A stretch of 64,000 nt of DNA, from NCBI GenBank assembly GCA_009699865.1, contig WLNJ01000001.1:1-64000 (forward strand), written 5' to 3'. How positions within the stretch are numbered: position 1 is the first letter of the stretch; the number at the start of each line of letters is the position of its first letter. This DNA is from Actinomycetota bacterium (GTDB taxonomy: Bacteria; Actinomycetota; Thermoleophilia; Solirubrobacterales; Solirubrobacteraceae). Shown here piece by piece: positions 36,218 to 44,975 of this stretch. Both the position numbers and the translations under genes were made by a program. Below the pieces are notes generated by a model, which did not search any database, had not been told where the DNA came from, and worked only from the letters and a program-made list of their open reading frames with translations.

Positions 36218-37461
36218 TGGACCATCATCCCGCGAAGCGCGTCAAGAAGCGTCGCGACGGACTCAGCTGCGATCTGCTCCCCGGTATCCATGTTCTTCAG
36301 CTGGTCGCCAGAAGAGTCCAGCAGGGCAACTCCGCGAGCACCGATCTTGTTCGCATGCTTGAGGGAGGCCTTCACGGATCGTCCAGTCACCTCGAGCCGG
36401 GCTTCTATTCCTTGGGAGCGGGCAAGGTTGGCCAATACGAATGCGTCATTAAGCCTGTCTGCCTCAAGGGCAACTACAAGCAGATCGCAGCTAGGCTCAG
36501 GTGCGTCCCGTTGATCACGCGCGAGAAGGATTCTCTCCACCCCGGCCGCCCAGCCAATCCCAGGAGTGGCCGGGCCGCCGAGAAGCTCCATCAGACCGTC
36601 ATAACGGCCACCCCCACCAACTCCGCTCTGTGCTCCTAGCCGATCGGAGGTGAACTCAAACACGGTTCGACCGTAGTAGTCGAGGCCCCTCACCAAGCGC
36701 GGGTCAACCTCATAGGCAACACCGGCGGCATCAAGAAGCTCACGCACAACTTGGAAGTGTTCCGCATCCACCGAATCAAGCGAGTTAAGCAACAGAGGCG
36801 CCGTTGCCATCACCTCCTGAGTGGAAGGATCAGCGCTGTCGAAGGCCCTTAGCGGGTTGACATCTATCCGGCTCCTGACATCCTCTGACAGCTTGTCCTG
36901 ATTGGCCCTCAAGTGCGCTTGTAGGAGCTCGCGGTAGGTCAGCCTGGTCTCAGTTGAGCCAAGCGAACCGAGCCTCAGCCTAAGGTCGCCCACGGAGAGC
37001 TCCTCAAGTACCTCGGCCAAGAGAAGCACCATCTCGGCGTCCAGCTCCGGACGGTCGCTCCCTAGCGCCTCGGCACCAATCTGGTGGAACTGCCTAAACC
37101 GGCCGGCCTGTGGTGCCTCGTGTCTAAAGAATGGTCCGGAGTACCAGACGCGGATGGGTTGAGGAAGCTTGTGCATCCCGTTCTGAATGTAAGAACGGCA
37201 GATAGCAGCAGTCCCCTCGGGTCTGAGGGTTACCGAGCGCCCCCCACCGTCATCGAAGGAGTACATCTCCTTGGCCACAATGTCCGTCGATTCGCCAACT
37301 CCACGCGCAAAGAGCTCTGTTGACTCAAAGATCGGAGTCTGAATGCGGGCGTAGCCGGCCCTGCCCAAAACACGGGCCGCAACTGCCTCAACCTCTGAGT
37401 AGTCCGCCTCCTTGTCAGGGAGCACATCGAATGTGCCTTTGGGTGCCTGCAGCTCGCTCAT
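36214..37461 (-). CDS. hisS: Histidine-tRNA ligase
   Basis: A 415-residue class II HisRS. It shows APKGTFDVLPDKE at the start, TLRPEGTAAICRSYIQNG, motif 2 YSGPFFRHEAPQAGRFRQFHQIGAE, the histidine-specific RGLDYYGRTVFEF and GGGGRYDGL, and the C-terminal anticodon-binding domain. Start is ATG 37461 with a four-base overlap with the MBL gene upstream. It pairs with aspS in a synthetase operon, as in many Gram-positive genomes. Confidence 0.97.
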   Translation of the reverse strand: MSELQAPKGTFDVLPDKEADYSEVEAVAARVLGRAGYARIQTPIFESTELFARGVGESTDIVAKEMYSFDDGGGRSVTLRPEGTAAICRSYIQNGMHKLPQPIRVWYSGPFFRHEAPQAGRFRQFHQIGAEALGSDRPELDAEMVLLLAEVLEELSVGDLRLRLGSLGSTETRLTYRELLQAHLRANQDKLSEDVRSRIDVNPLRAFDSADPSTQEVMATAPLLLNSLDSVDAEHFQVVRELLDAAGVAYEVDPRLVRGLDYYGRTVFEFTSDRLGAQSGVGGGGRYDGLMELLGGPATPGIGWAAGVERILLARDQRDAPEPSCDLLVVALEADRLNDAFVLANLARSQGIEARLEVTGRSVKASLKHANKIGARGVALLDSSGDQLKNMDTGEQIAAESVATLLDALRGMMVQ

Positions 37462-38105
37462 GCCGTAAGGCCACCGAGGAATGGATTAGTGGCACGCTCA
37501 GCACCGAGGGTGGTGATCCCGCCGTGACCTGGATAGACAGAAGCGCTGTCCGGATATGCGGTCAACAGACCCTCGATGGACCGCAGCAGGGTAGGTCCGT
37601 CGCCTCCGGGTAGATCCGTGCGCCCGATTGACCCTTGGAAGAGCACATCCCCCGACACGAGAATCTCCCCCTCGTCGAGAACAAAAGTCATGTGCCCGGG
37701 GCTATGGCCGGGCGTGTGAACAACGTCGATCTCAAGTCCGGCTAGCTGCAGAGTCTCACCACCTGAGATCAGGTGGTCGGCCTCGTAGCTCTCAAAGGGA
37801 CCAAACCCTGGCCATGGAACAAAGTCCATGATGTTGGCTAGGACATCCCGTTCAATCTCCGGGCACCAAACCTCAGCTCCCGAGGCAGCGGCAAGGGGAG
37901 CCACCGCCCCGACATGATCAAAGTGCGTGTGAGTGAGAATGATCGCTTCGCAGCTCACTCCCAATCCCAGCAGGAACTCGCTCAGCCGGTCAATCTGATC
38001 GCCAGGGTCGACCACAACGGCGGCCGTGGAGCCTTCCCGGAAAAGCACGTGACAGTTCTCGGCAACGGGACCAACCGTGATAGACGCAACCGAGATGCTG
38101 CTCAC
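37458..38105 (-). CDS. MBL-fold metallohydrolase (glyoxalase II-like)
   Basis: A 215-residue metallo-beta-lactamase-fold hydrolase. The HxHxDH signature is present in ILTHTHFDHVGAV, further ligands are in TPGHSPGHM and LVSGDVLFQGSIGRTDL, and the last His in VYPGHGG. It resembles stand-alone hydroxyacylglutathione hydrolase-like proteins usually located before hisS. The real thiol ester or other substrate is not known. Coupled to hisS by ATGA and to the membrane protein upstream by the same kind of overlap. Confidence 0.92.
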   Translation of the reverse strand: MSSISVASITVGPVAENCHVLFREGSTAAVVVDPGDQIDRLSEFLLGLGVSCEAIILTHTHFDHVGAVAPLAAASGAEVWCPEIERDVLANIMDFVPWPGFGPFESYEADHLISGGETLQLAGLEIDVVHTPGHSPGHMTFVLDEGEILVSGDVLFQGSIGRTDLPGGDGPTLLRSIEGLLTAYPDSASVYPGHGGITTLGAERATNPFLGGLTA

Positions 38106-38473
38106 GCTGAGTCAGCCTTTCGCTTCATCCGGCGACGGAAAATCCACGAATCCGTGAAGTAGCCCAGCGGGGTGTAGAACCCAACCATCGCGACAGCAAC
38201 CATTCCCGATGCAGCCATCGGGCGCTTCAGCAGGAGGACAAGAATCCCGAAGAACGCAATTGAGGCAAATACAGCCCGCACGAAGGCGTTGCGCCAAGTT
38301 GGCGGATTATCAAGTCGGTTCGGGCGCGCGGCACCGGCCTCAGGGGTGGTCTTCTTGCCTTTGGCGACTTTCTCAGAGGAGGTGGGCTTGCGGCCGGTGC
38401 GGCCGCGGGACTCGACCATCCCGAGGGCATTGCCACGATGCTTGGTCTTACGCTTCTTCTTTGTCTTTGCCAT
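38102..38473 (-). CDS. Small two-helix membrane protein with a Lys-rich N-terminus
   Basis: A 123-residue protein of unknown function. Residues 1-50 are strongly basic (AKTKKKRKTKHRG and onward), then two hydrophobic segments at about 65-82 and 90-107 (FASIAFFGILVLLL, MVAVAMVGFYTPLGYF), and a basic tail RRRMKRK. The basic tract could contact RNA, ribosomes or acidic lipid headgroups; that is only inference. It overlaps the start of the MBL gene by four bases and its own ATG shares one base with the formiminotransferase-like stop (TGATG). Confidence 0.75.
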   Translation of the reverse strand: MAKTKKKRKTKHRGNALGMVESRGRTGRKPTSSEKVAKGKKTTPEAGAARPNRLDNPPTWRNAFVRAVFASIAFFGILVLLLKRPMAASGMVAVAMVGFYTPLGYFTDSWIFRRRMKRKADSA

Positions 38474-39360
38474 CAGTTAGTCACCCCGTGGAACCTTAGA
38501 GAACCTTCGATCGAGTGCAGATCAGGATCCAACCCCGGCATTGAGAGATAGCTAGGGATCGAATCGATCACCGACCTCTCTGCCAAACCAATCAGCTCAC
38601 CGCTAACAATCGCGTGCCGAGCGGCGACCGCCTCAACAACCTCCGGAATCCCAACAGAATCAGGGCTCTCCAGATTCATGGAGACCTGAACATAGCCCTG
38701 CGCCGATAGCTCGAGGCCGAGCGCCCGGACGCCCACCAGTCCAGCTGCTCCTCCTTCGCGAATTGCTGCCGCTGTTTCCTTGGCAGCCCCCAGCGTCTCG
38801 TTGCCAGCAAGACGAAGGTTGAACGCAACCAGCGGAGGCCGGGCAGCAACAAGCACCGCTCCAACTTTTGGATCAACGGTACGAGGACCAAAGTCGGGCA
38901 ATAATTCACCACTTGCCACACGAGAGGCAAGTTCCTGAGGTCCACCTCTACGAACTTCCGCCCGAGTCCTTCCACCCCCAAGGATCCCGTAGAGAAAGAC
39001 CGGGGCACCGGCCCTACCGAGAGCGCCAGCCGTTGCCAATGCCTCCGCGCAAGCAAGTCCCCGCTGGTCCTGTCTGCGAAACACAATCGGCGCAACATCC
39101 AGCACCCCAGCACGGGGGTGTACTCCTCTGTTGCCGCCAAGGGAAACTGACCCCGTGGCTGCCCGATATCCCGCCACTAACGCCGCCGACAGGGTGCCCG
39201 CGACTCCGGCGAGGGTGTGGACTGTTCGACCGTGGTCCGAATCGCTGTGAACGTCGAGCACTGTCGCACCGCCCGACTCGTAGGCGCGCGTGATGGCTGC
39301 CACCAGAGCCGGCTCCGCCCCGACAGACACATTTGGTATCGCGAGCAGAATCTCCGTCAT
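38473..39360 (-). CDS. Glutamate formiminotransferase-like protein
   Basis: A 295-residue protein resembling the formiminotransferase half of FTCD, which moves the formimino group of formiminoglutamate to tetrahydrofolate in histidine breakdown. Family features: LLAIPNVSVGAEPALV, DVHSDSDHGRTVHTLAG, GVHPRAGVLDVAPIVF and LVAFNLRLAGNE, AQGYVQVSMNLESP. There is no cyclodeaminase domain and no hut genes nearby, so it may act in folate salvage or another one-carbon reaction. ATG 39360 is chosen because the family start follows at once; the frame is open 17 codons further upstream. Confidence 0.85.
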   Translation of the reverse strand: MTEILLAIPNVSVGAEPALVAAITRAYESGGATVLDVHSDSDHGRTVHTLAGVAGTLSAALVAGYRAATGSVSLGGNRGVHPRAGVLDVAPIVFRRQDQRGLACAEALATAGALGRAGAPVFLYGILGGGRTRAEVRRGGPQELASRVASGELLPDFGPRTVDPKVGAVLVAARPPLVAFNLRLAGNETLGAAKETAAAIREGGAAGLVGVRALGLELSAQGYVQVSMNLESPDSVGIPEVVEAVAARHAIVSGELIGLAERSVIDSIPSYLSMPGLDPDLHSIEGSLRFHGVTN

Positions 39361-39383
39361 CAGTGGAGAGTACCTTTGTTCCA

Positions 39384-39671
39384 ATGAAGATCTACGTGTG
39401 TTACGGAACATTTCCCATCAAGGGCCACGGACATGTCTGCAGGAATGCCCACGAGGCACTCCTCGCTGCTGGCTACTCGCCACAGGTAGTCCGTTCATAT
39501 GGCTTTGGCCCACTCCCAAAGTGGCTCAACTTCGCCAAAGGACGCCGTGAGGTCCGCGAGCTAACTGGACAGCAATGGGTTCCAGTTCTGGTCGCTGATG
39601 ACGGTGAAGTCATCCAAGGCTCTGGGGACATCATCGGCTGGGCTGAAGCGCACCCAAACCCAAGCCGCTAG
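39384..39671 (+). CDS. Glutathione S-transferase N-terminal/glutaredoxin-like protein
   Basis: A 95-residue thioredoxin-fold protein. MKIYVCYGTFP, HVCRNAHEALLAAGY with C19, the cis-Pro segment WVPVLVADDGEVIQGSGDIIGWA fit stand-alone GST N-terminal domain proteins of actinobacteria. A single likely active-site Cys in place of CxxC is typical of monothiol types. It is transcribed divergently from the formiminotransferase-like gene with only 23 bases between the two ATGs, so the promoters must overlap or lie within a gene. A role in thiol-redox chemistry is inference. Confidence 0.8.
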   Translation: MKIYVCYGTFPIKGHGHVCRNAHEALLAAGYSPQVVRSYGFGPLPKWLNFAKGRREVRELTGQQWVPVLVADDGEVIQGSGDIIGWAEAHPNPSR

Positions 39672-39765
39672 CCCACTCGTAACGCCGCGCCAGATGCGGC
39701 CTCATAGACCCAAACCTTCCCATGCAGCCAACCAGAGCCCTGTCGGGCTAGACTGCGACCCCCTC

Positions 39766-39839
39766 GCCGGAGTAGCTCAGTTGGTTAGAGCAGCGGAATC
39801 ATAATCCGCGTGTCGGGGGTTCGAGTCCCTCCTCCGGCA
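39766..39839 (+). tRNA. tRNA with CAU anticodon, probably elongator tRNA-Met
   Basis: A 74-nt cloverleaf with acceptor GCCGGAG/CTCCGGC, nine-base D loop AGTTGGTTA, anticodon loop ATCATAA, and T arm GGGGG-TTCGAGT-CCCTC. CCA is not encoded. Acceptor bases 4 and 5 are G-G rather than C-C, so TilS determinants are lacking and elongator Met fits better; it has no initiator features such as the three G-C pairs flanking the anticodon loop. A32 in the anticodon loop is unusual. A TAGACT hexamer at 39749-39754 may be its -10 element. Confidence 0.93.
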
Positions 39840-39859
39840 TTTCCATCACCACCTACGAA

Positions 39860-42466
39860 TCACTTCTTACGGAAGGGATTCTCCAGTTTCGGAAGGTGCT
39901 GCTTAATCTGGGCAATGCGCGGCTTGAGATGCCTCGCGAGCTTGTTCTTTTCCCGTGCGAAGGAGATCTGAAGTCTGTTTGGCTCAGGCTTTTCAAGAGG
40001 TACTTGACCAGGACCAACTGCCCAATCTGGAATCGGGAGGTCTCGCCCTAATCTCTTCTCTATTCCCTTGCGGGGCTTCCAGCCTCGCCTTCCACCAATA
40101 ATCATTAGGGCGATCAAGAACAGCGCCGACAGGCTCAGGAACACCCCCTGCCAGAAAGGCGTTGAGCTGTATGTGAAGACGACTGTGTGCTTGCCAGGCG
40201 GAATCGAAATCCCTTGAATCGCGAAGTTAGTCGGCTTAACCACTGCCTCCTTGCCGTCAACCGTGGCCTTCCAGTCTGGAGTCCACGGATTACTCAGGAC
40301 AAGCCAACCACCTGGGCCAGTAGGGACGTCAACCCTCATCTCGCGATTGCTCGTCCACTTGGCCACCGCCGTCCTGTAAGCGTCACCACCTCCAAGAATT
40401 CCGGGGCTACCAACTGGGACATAGGCGAACTGCCTTGGCTTGAGCTTCCCATTCTTCATCTGTGTGAGAGCAAATAGCGCACCGGTGCGGTGGACCTGGG
40501 GAACAATGAACGCGCGCGGCATCGCGTATGCGTCCTGATAGATCACTGCATCAGGGCCTCTGTAGACCTCTTTCAGACCGGGAATCGAATAGCGCGCGTA
40601 AGGGCGGGAGAGGTAGTACCGAACATTCATCATCCGAAGCAACTCGAGGGCATTCCGATCCCGTGGATCGGGCCCGCCGGGTAGGCGCTCTAAGTAACCG
40701 GGCTGCTGAAGGGCCTTGGTCGCAAAGGAAACCCACCTGCGGCTAATTGGCGGATCGTGGCCCTCAAGCGTTTCAAGGCCGTACATCGCCGAGGCATTGG
40801 CTTGCATCAGGGTTGACTCAACGCCGATCCTAATTGTTCCTATGCGGAACGTCCCAGGTTGCCTCTGAAGGAACTGGATAGATGGCGGTGTTGCCGGGTG
40901 GGCGAGGCTCGGTGACAACCAGACATTCATGTTGGTCAGATAAGCGAGCTGCCCAACGCAGAGCACTAGCGCAGCCGCCACCGCCCACCGCTCCTTCACT
41001 CGGCCAAGCATCCAGAGCACAACAGCTGTCAGGACCAAGATTGCGGCAAGCCGACCGATAGCCAGATAGTGGACGGTTCGCTCTGGCCCATATGTGGTGT
41101 TGAACGCGAGCTCAAGCTCCAACACGGCTACCCCGATGACAAGCGGAAGCACGGTCCAAAGCCCAATTGATCTGACGCCCAAGGGCTTACGGATAAGGCT
41201 TGCTACCGCAGCGCCAGCGCCGATCGCGCCCGCAGCAGCAATGTAGACATAGACCCTCTGGACAATCACGGTGTCCAGAGGTGGAATCTTTAGAAGAAGC
41301 TTCGCTGGCCAGATCCCAAACATCAAGAGAGCAGAGATGCCAGCGACAGCCGCGAGAGCCTTCGTCTGTGCCGCAGCCCTGAACCGCCACAGTGCGACTA
41401 GAGCGAGAATCAACGCACCAACCCCAAAGTCGACCAAGGTTGATGTGAAGAGGAAGTCGAGCCGAGAGACGTTCGGCCAGTTATCCGCTCGCCCGTACAG
41501 ATCGGGCATTAGGTAGAGAAGCGCATCGGAAAGGTCCAGTGGGGAACGCGTCTGGTACTTATGGCTGATTCTCTCTATGGAGAGGTCATAGGACGTGTAG
41601 AACGGAATAACCGCGGCGCCAGCAACAGCTAGACCTAGGGCATTGGTGAAGGCCCACATCCCGATCTTCCGGATACCCACCAACCAGGTGGCTCTCCGCT
41701 CCCGGTCGGCGATGATCACAGCCGTTGCGTATGTGAACGCCGCGAGCGAATTCAGGATCGCTGACTCCGGGTGCCCAGCGAGAATCTCTAGGCCGATGAC
41801 AAGACTCACCCAGCCGACATCCCGCCAGCGGCCGCTCTTTGTCAATCTGTCTGTTGCCCAAAGCAACCAACCAAGCAGAGCGAAGACGAGAGCGTGGGGC
41901 CACTGCAGCCAACCGAGCATTGGGGCTGAGAGCATGAACACCGTTCCGGCCACGAGGCCGCCAGAGCGTCTGATTCCGACCCCTCGGGCAAAGGCGAACA
42001 TTCCCATCGCTGCTATCAGCAGGTTGAGAAGACACATGGGTCCCCAGGCCCAAGCTAAGGGGAGCAGAATCCCAATCCATGTCAGCGGGTAAAGCAGCGC
42101 GGTCTGCTGGTCACCAAGCATCACGTGGCCGCCATAGGTGTAGCGGTTCCAGAGCGGGATTTCACCTGCGCGGATATCGCGGCCAGCCGCAAGCCGAAGC
42201 GGATAGAAGGTGTGGGCCTCGTCGCCCTCGTTGGCAAGAATTGGTTGGGTGAGAGTCGCCGGCTCAGCCCCATGCCAAGGCCACTCAGCCCAGAGAATGT
42301 GCTGCTGCGACATCTGCTTCCCGAACAGCACAGGGTTGAAGAACACCAGCAGAATGAACGCAAACACGAGTGCGGCCGAGAGGTACGGTCGGCGGTCAGA
42401 CCAAGCAGTCACAGAACTCCAGCGCTCGCTGAGTCTTCCCCAGCGGGGTGCTTGAACAGGATCCAT
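39860..42466 (-). CDS. YfhO-like large membrane protein
   Basis: An 868-residue polytopic membrane protein with about twelve hydrophobic segments in the first 500 residues, starting RPYLSAALVFAFILLVFFNPVLFG, then an extracytoplasmic domain (about 510-800) and a final TM helix (FLSLSALFLIALMIIGG). The segment RAFIVPQVHR, WLVLSNPWTPDWKATVDG and IPPGKHTVVFTYSSTPFWQG are features of the YfhO family, linked in other bacteria to glycosylation of lipoteichoic acid or other cell-surface glycans. The role here is unknown. The C-terminal tail is Lys/Arg-rich. It is divergent from the FtsH-like gene, with 127 bases between them. Confidence 0.85.
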   Translation of the reverse strand: MDPVQAPRWGRLSERWSSVTAWSDRRPYLSAALVFAFILLVFFNPVLFGKQMSQQHILWAEWPWHGAEPATLTQPILANEGDEAHTFYPLRLAAGRDIRAGEIPLWNRYTYGGHVMLGDQQTALLYPLTWIGILLPLAWAWGPMCLLNLLIAAMGMFAFARGVGIRRSGGLVAGTVFMLSAPMLGWLQWPHALVFALLGWLLWATDRLTKSGRWRDVGWVSLVIGLEILAGHPESAILNSLAAFTYATAVIIADRERRATWLVGIRKIGMWAFTNALGLAVAGAAVIPFYTSYDLSIERISHKYQTRSPLDLSDALLYLMPDLYGRADNWPNVSRLDFLFTSTLVDFGVGALILALVALWRFRAAAQTKALAAVAGISALLMFGIWPAKLLLKIPPLDTVIVQRVYVYIAAAGAIGAGAAVASLIRKPLGVRSIGLWTVLPLVIGVAVLELELAFNTTYGPERTVHYLAIGRLAAILVLTAVVLWMLGRVKERWAVAAALVLCVGQLAYLTNMNVWLSPSLAHPATPPSIQFLQRQPGTFRIGTIRIGVESTLMQANASAMYGLETLEGHDPPISRRWVSFATKALQQPGYLERLPGGPDPRDRNALELLRMMNVRYYLSRPYARYSIPGLKEVYRGPDAVIYQDAYAMPRAFIVPQVHRTGALFALTQMKNGKLKPRQFAYVPVGSPGILGGGDAYRTAVAKWTSNREMRVDVPTGPGGWLVLSNPWTPDWKATVDGKEAVVKPTNFAIQGISIPPGKHTVVFTYSSTPFWQGVFLSLSALFLIALMIIGGRRGWKPRKGIEKRLGRDLPIPDWAVGPGQVPLEKPEPNRLQISFAREKNKLARHLKPRIAQIKQHLPKLENPFRKK

Positions 42467-42593
42467 AGACCAATTAACCTAGACCACGGGACGGGCGACC
42501 TGCGTTGATTGAGGAAGGCGCTCCATCCTCCCCAGTCCCGCATCGGGTGGATCCTGCGTCGGGCTGACCGCAACCCGGCTACTCTTCCCAGCC

Positions 42594-44975
42594 ATGGCCG
42601 ATCCGGGAGAGTCCACGCCACTACTCAAGAACGATCAAGCTGCGCTGAACGCAGAGTGGAACCGCCTGCGCCGAGCAGCGACAGCCGTTGCAATCCTGAC
42701 CGCCCCAGCGTTCTTCCTGACTCTCTGGCGCAGGAACGGATGGGACCTCAGCTGGGCCCTGGTAGGAACACTCTTCTCAGTAGCCGCATTCCGAGGTGTT
42801 GTGGATGTAGTTGTCAACCGCTTCCTCCCAAGGCCAAGTCTCTACGGGGCCGATCGCGAACAGCTTGTCAAGGATCAAGTTGCGCGGAGGCAGCTTTGGT
42901 TCTGGCGCCGCTGGGTCAAGATCGCCATCTGGCTCGCGGTTCTCTTCGTTCTATTTACAACGCTCTTCAACATCGGTGGCTGGGGCAAGACGGCGAGCTC
43001 GCTTGCACCTCAGATGCTCGTCTTGGGACTGCAGCTCCCCCTCCTCTTTCTGATCAACTTCGGAATCCTGTTTGGCCCCCTGCTTGTCTTTGCCATCCGC
43101 CAGATGAAGGGGTACGAGCCAGGCGATGCGGATTGGGGAGTCCGTCTGAGCGATGTTCGCGGGCAGCGTGAGCCGAAGGAAGAGGTCTCACGTGTGATCT
43201 CGCTCTGGCAGTCGGGTGAGGAGTTCGAGCGGCTCGGTGGTAAGCGTGAACGTGGACTGCTCTTCCTCGGCTCACCAGGTACCGGCAAGACCATGCTCTC
43301 CAAGGCCATCGCAACCTCCTTCAACTCCCCATTCATGACGATGCCCGGGTCAGGCTTCGCTCAGACATTCATCGGGATGGATGTAATCGTCGTACTTCTC
43401 CTAATCTCGAAAGCCCGTCGCCTAGCCCGCAAGTGGGGCGGCCAGTGCATCGTGTTCATTGACGAGATCGACGCTGTTGGGATGCGCCGAGCAGCTCTTG
43501 GGGCTGGAGGCGGCTCAGGCTTTGCCGCTCTATCCACTGGCCCAGGCTCGATCCACGACGACCTCTTCTACGGCCCCATGGGCTCGCTCACCTCCAGTGG
43601 GGATCTGATCCTCGAAACCCGCGCTTGGCGCGAGAAGATGTTTGCCAGTCGAGCCGAGGGCGTGTCCGATGCGATGCCTCCGATGCTCGCTGGCGCCCGC
43701 AACCGCATCAACGGGTTTATGGGTGGAATGGGAATGGGCGGCGGCGGGATGGCCCTCAACCAGCTCCTGATTCAGATGGACGGTGTTGACGACCCACCCT
43801 TCATGAAGAAGTTCGTCGCTAACAGAGTCAACAACCTGCTCGACGCTCTCTATGTGATCCCCCAGAAGATCGGACCGATCCGACTCCGTGTCAAGCCGCC
43901 GAAGCCGAGAGGCGAACAGATCTTCTTCATCGGGGCAACAAATGCGCCCCTTGACGCCCTCGACCCGGCTCTCACAAGACCTGGTCGGATGGGACGACAC
44001 ATTTGGTTCAGGACACCTACCAAGGACGACCGCAAGGACATCTTCGACCTCTACCTAGCGAAGGTTGCACATGAGGATGAACTCGATACCGAGAAGCGGC
44101 GTGATGAGCTCGCCCGCATCACTAACGGCTACTCCCCCTCGATGATCGAACAGGTCTGCTCAATGGGACTGACCTACGCGCACTCCGATGGTCGGAGTCG
44201 CTTCGCATGGAGAGACATCGTGGAAGCGATGACAACCGTGGAAACCGGGACGGCCGTGGGCGTCACCTACGTGCCAGCCGAAACTCGCGCGGTTGCCATT
44301 CATGAAGCCGGGCATGCCGCCGCCGGCCATGTCTTCATGAAAGGTGTCCTCTCAACCCGCCTCTCTATCCGCATGCGTGCCGGCTCCCTTGGCCACCACC
44401 AAGCGATTGAGGAAGAGGAACGCTTCAGCTCCTGGAGGAGCGAGCAGGTTGCCCGGCTGATCTGGACTCTTGGTGCGATGGCGGCAGAAGAGGTCTTCTA
44501 TGGGGAGAACTCGACGGGAGTCGGAGGAGATGTCGCCTCAGCAACCCGGCTCGCTTCGATGATGGTCGGCACGTGGGCAATGGGCGCCGGTCAGATTGAG
44601 CTGGCTGAGAGCGCCACAGTCCTGTCCGTCGCTGAGTCCGCAGAGGAACGTGACCTAATCGCCGCACGTTTTGAACGAATTGGGATGCAGATCATGAACC
44701 GGGCGGCAACGGGTAGCGCGATGGCCCCAGATCCGATCGCTTCTGTGCTTGGAGACCCGGGTAAGAAGACTGCCGTAGCAAGACTCCTTGGTCAGTCATT
44801 CGTCACCGCGTTCGCTCTCGTAACCCAGAACAAAGACGCCGTTGAGCAGATTGCCGACACGCTGATAGAACGGCGCGAGTTGCACGGCGACGAGGTTGTC
44901 GAACTGCTCGATTCCGTTGGGCTCCAGGAACCAGTCATCGACCTCCGGAAGGAGGAGACATGGCCGAAGATCTAG
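42594..44975 (+). CDS. Enlarged FtsH-like membrane AAA protease
   Basis: A 793-residue protein; FtsH is normally about 610-650. It has perhaps four N-terminal hydrophobic segments (about 29-45, 52-70, 108-126, 138-168). The AAA module has Walker A GSPGTGKT (226-233), a pore-type TFIG (258-261), Walker B IVFIDEID (286-293), SRH with arginines in ALTRPGRMGRHIW (459-471). Two insertions stand out: residues about 303-384 (Gly/Met-rich, ending MGGMGMGGGGM) and about 400-438. The M41 domain has HEAGH (570-574) and the Asp in GVGGDVASATRLA, so proteolysis should be intact. The next gene overlaps its 3' end by 16 bases. Function presumably quality control of membrane proteins; substrate unknown. Confidence 0.88.
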   Translation: MADPGESTPLLKNDQAALNAEWNRLRRAATAVAILTAPAFFLTLWRRNGWDLSWALVGTLFSVAAFRGVVDVVVNRFLPRPSLYGADREQLVKDQVARRQLWFWRRWVKIAIWLAVLFVLFTTLFNIGGWGKTASSLAPQMLVLGLQLPLLFLINFGILFGPLLVFAIRQMKGYEPGDADWGVRLSDVRGQREPKEEVSRVISLWQSGEEFERLGGKRERGLLFLGSPGTGKTMLSKAIATSFNSPFMTMPGSGFAQTFIGMDVIVVLLLISKARRLARKWGGQCIVFIDEIDAVGMRRAALGAGGGSGFAALSTGPGSIHDDLFYGPMGSLTSSGDLILETRAWREKMFASRAEGVSDAMPPMLAGARNRINGFMGGMGMGGGGMALNQLLIQMDGVDDPPFMKKFVANRVNNLLDALYVIPQKIGPIRLRVKPPKPRGEQIFFIGATNAPLDALDPALTRPGRMGRHIWFRTPTKDDRKDIFDLYLAKVAHEDELDTEKRRDELARITNGYSPSMIEQVCSMGLTYAHSDGRSRFAWRDIVEAMTTVETGTAVGVTYVPAETRAVAIHEAGHAAAGHVFMKGVLSTRLSIRMRAGSLGHHQAIEEEERFSSWRSEQVARLIWTLGAMAAEEVFYGENSTGVGGDVASATRLASMMVGTWAMGAGQIELAESATVLSVAESAEERDLIAARFERIGMQIMNRAATGSAMAPDPIASVLGDPGKKTAVARLLGQSFVTAFALVTQNKDAVEQIADTLIERRELHGDEVVELLDSVGLQEPVIDLRKEETWPKI

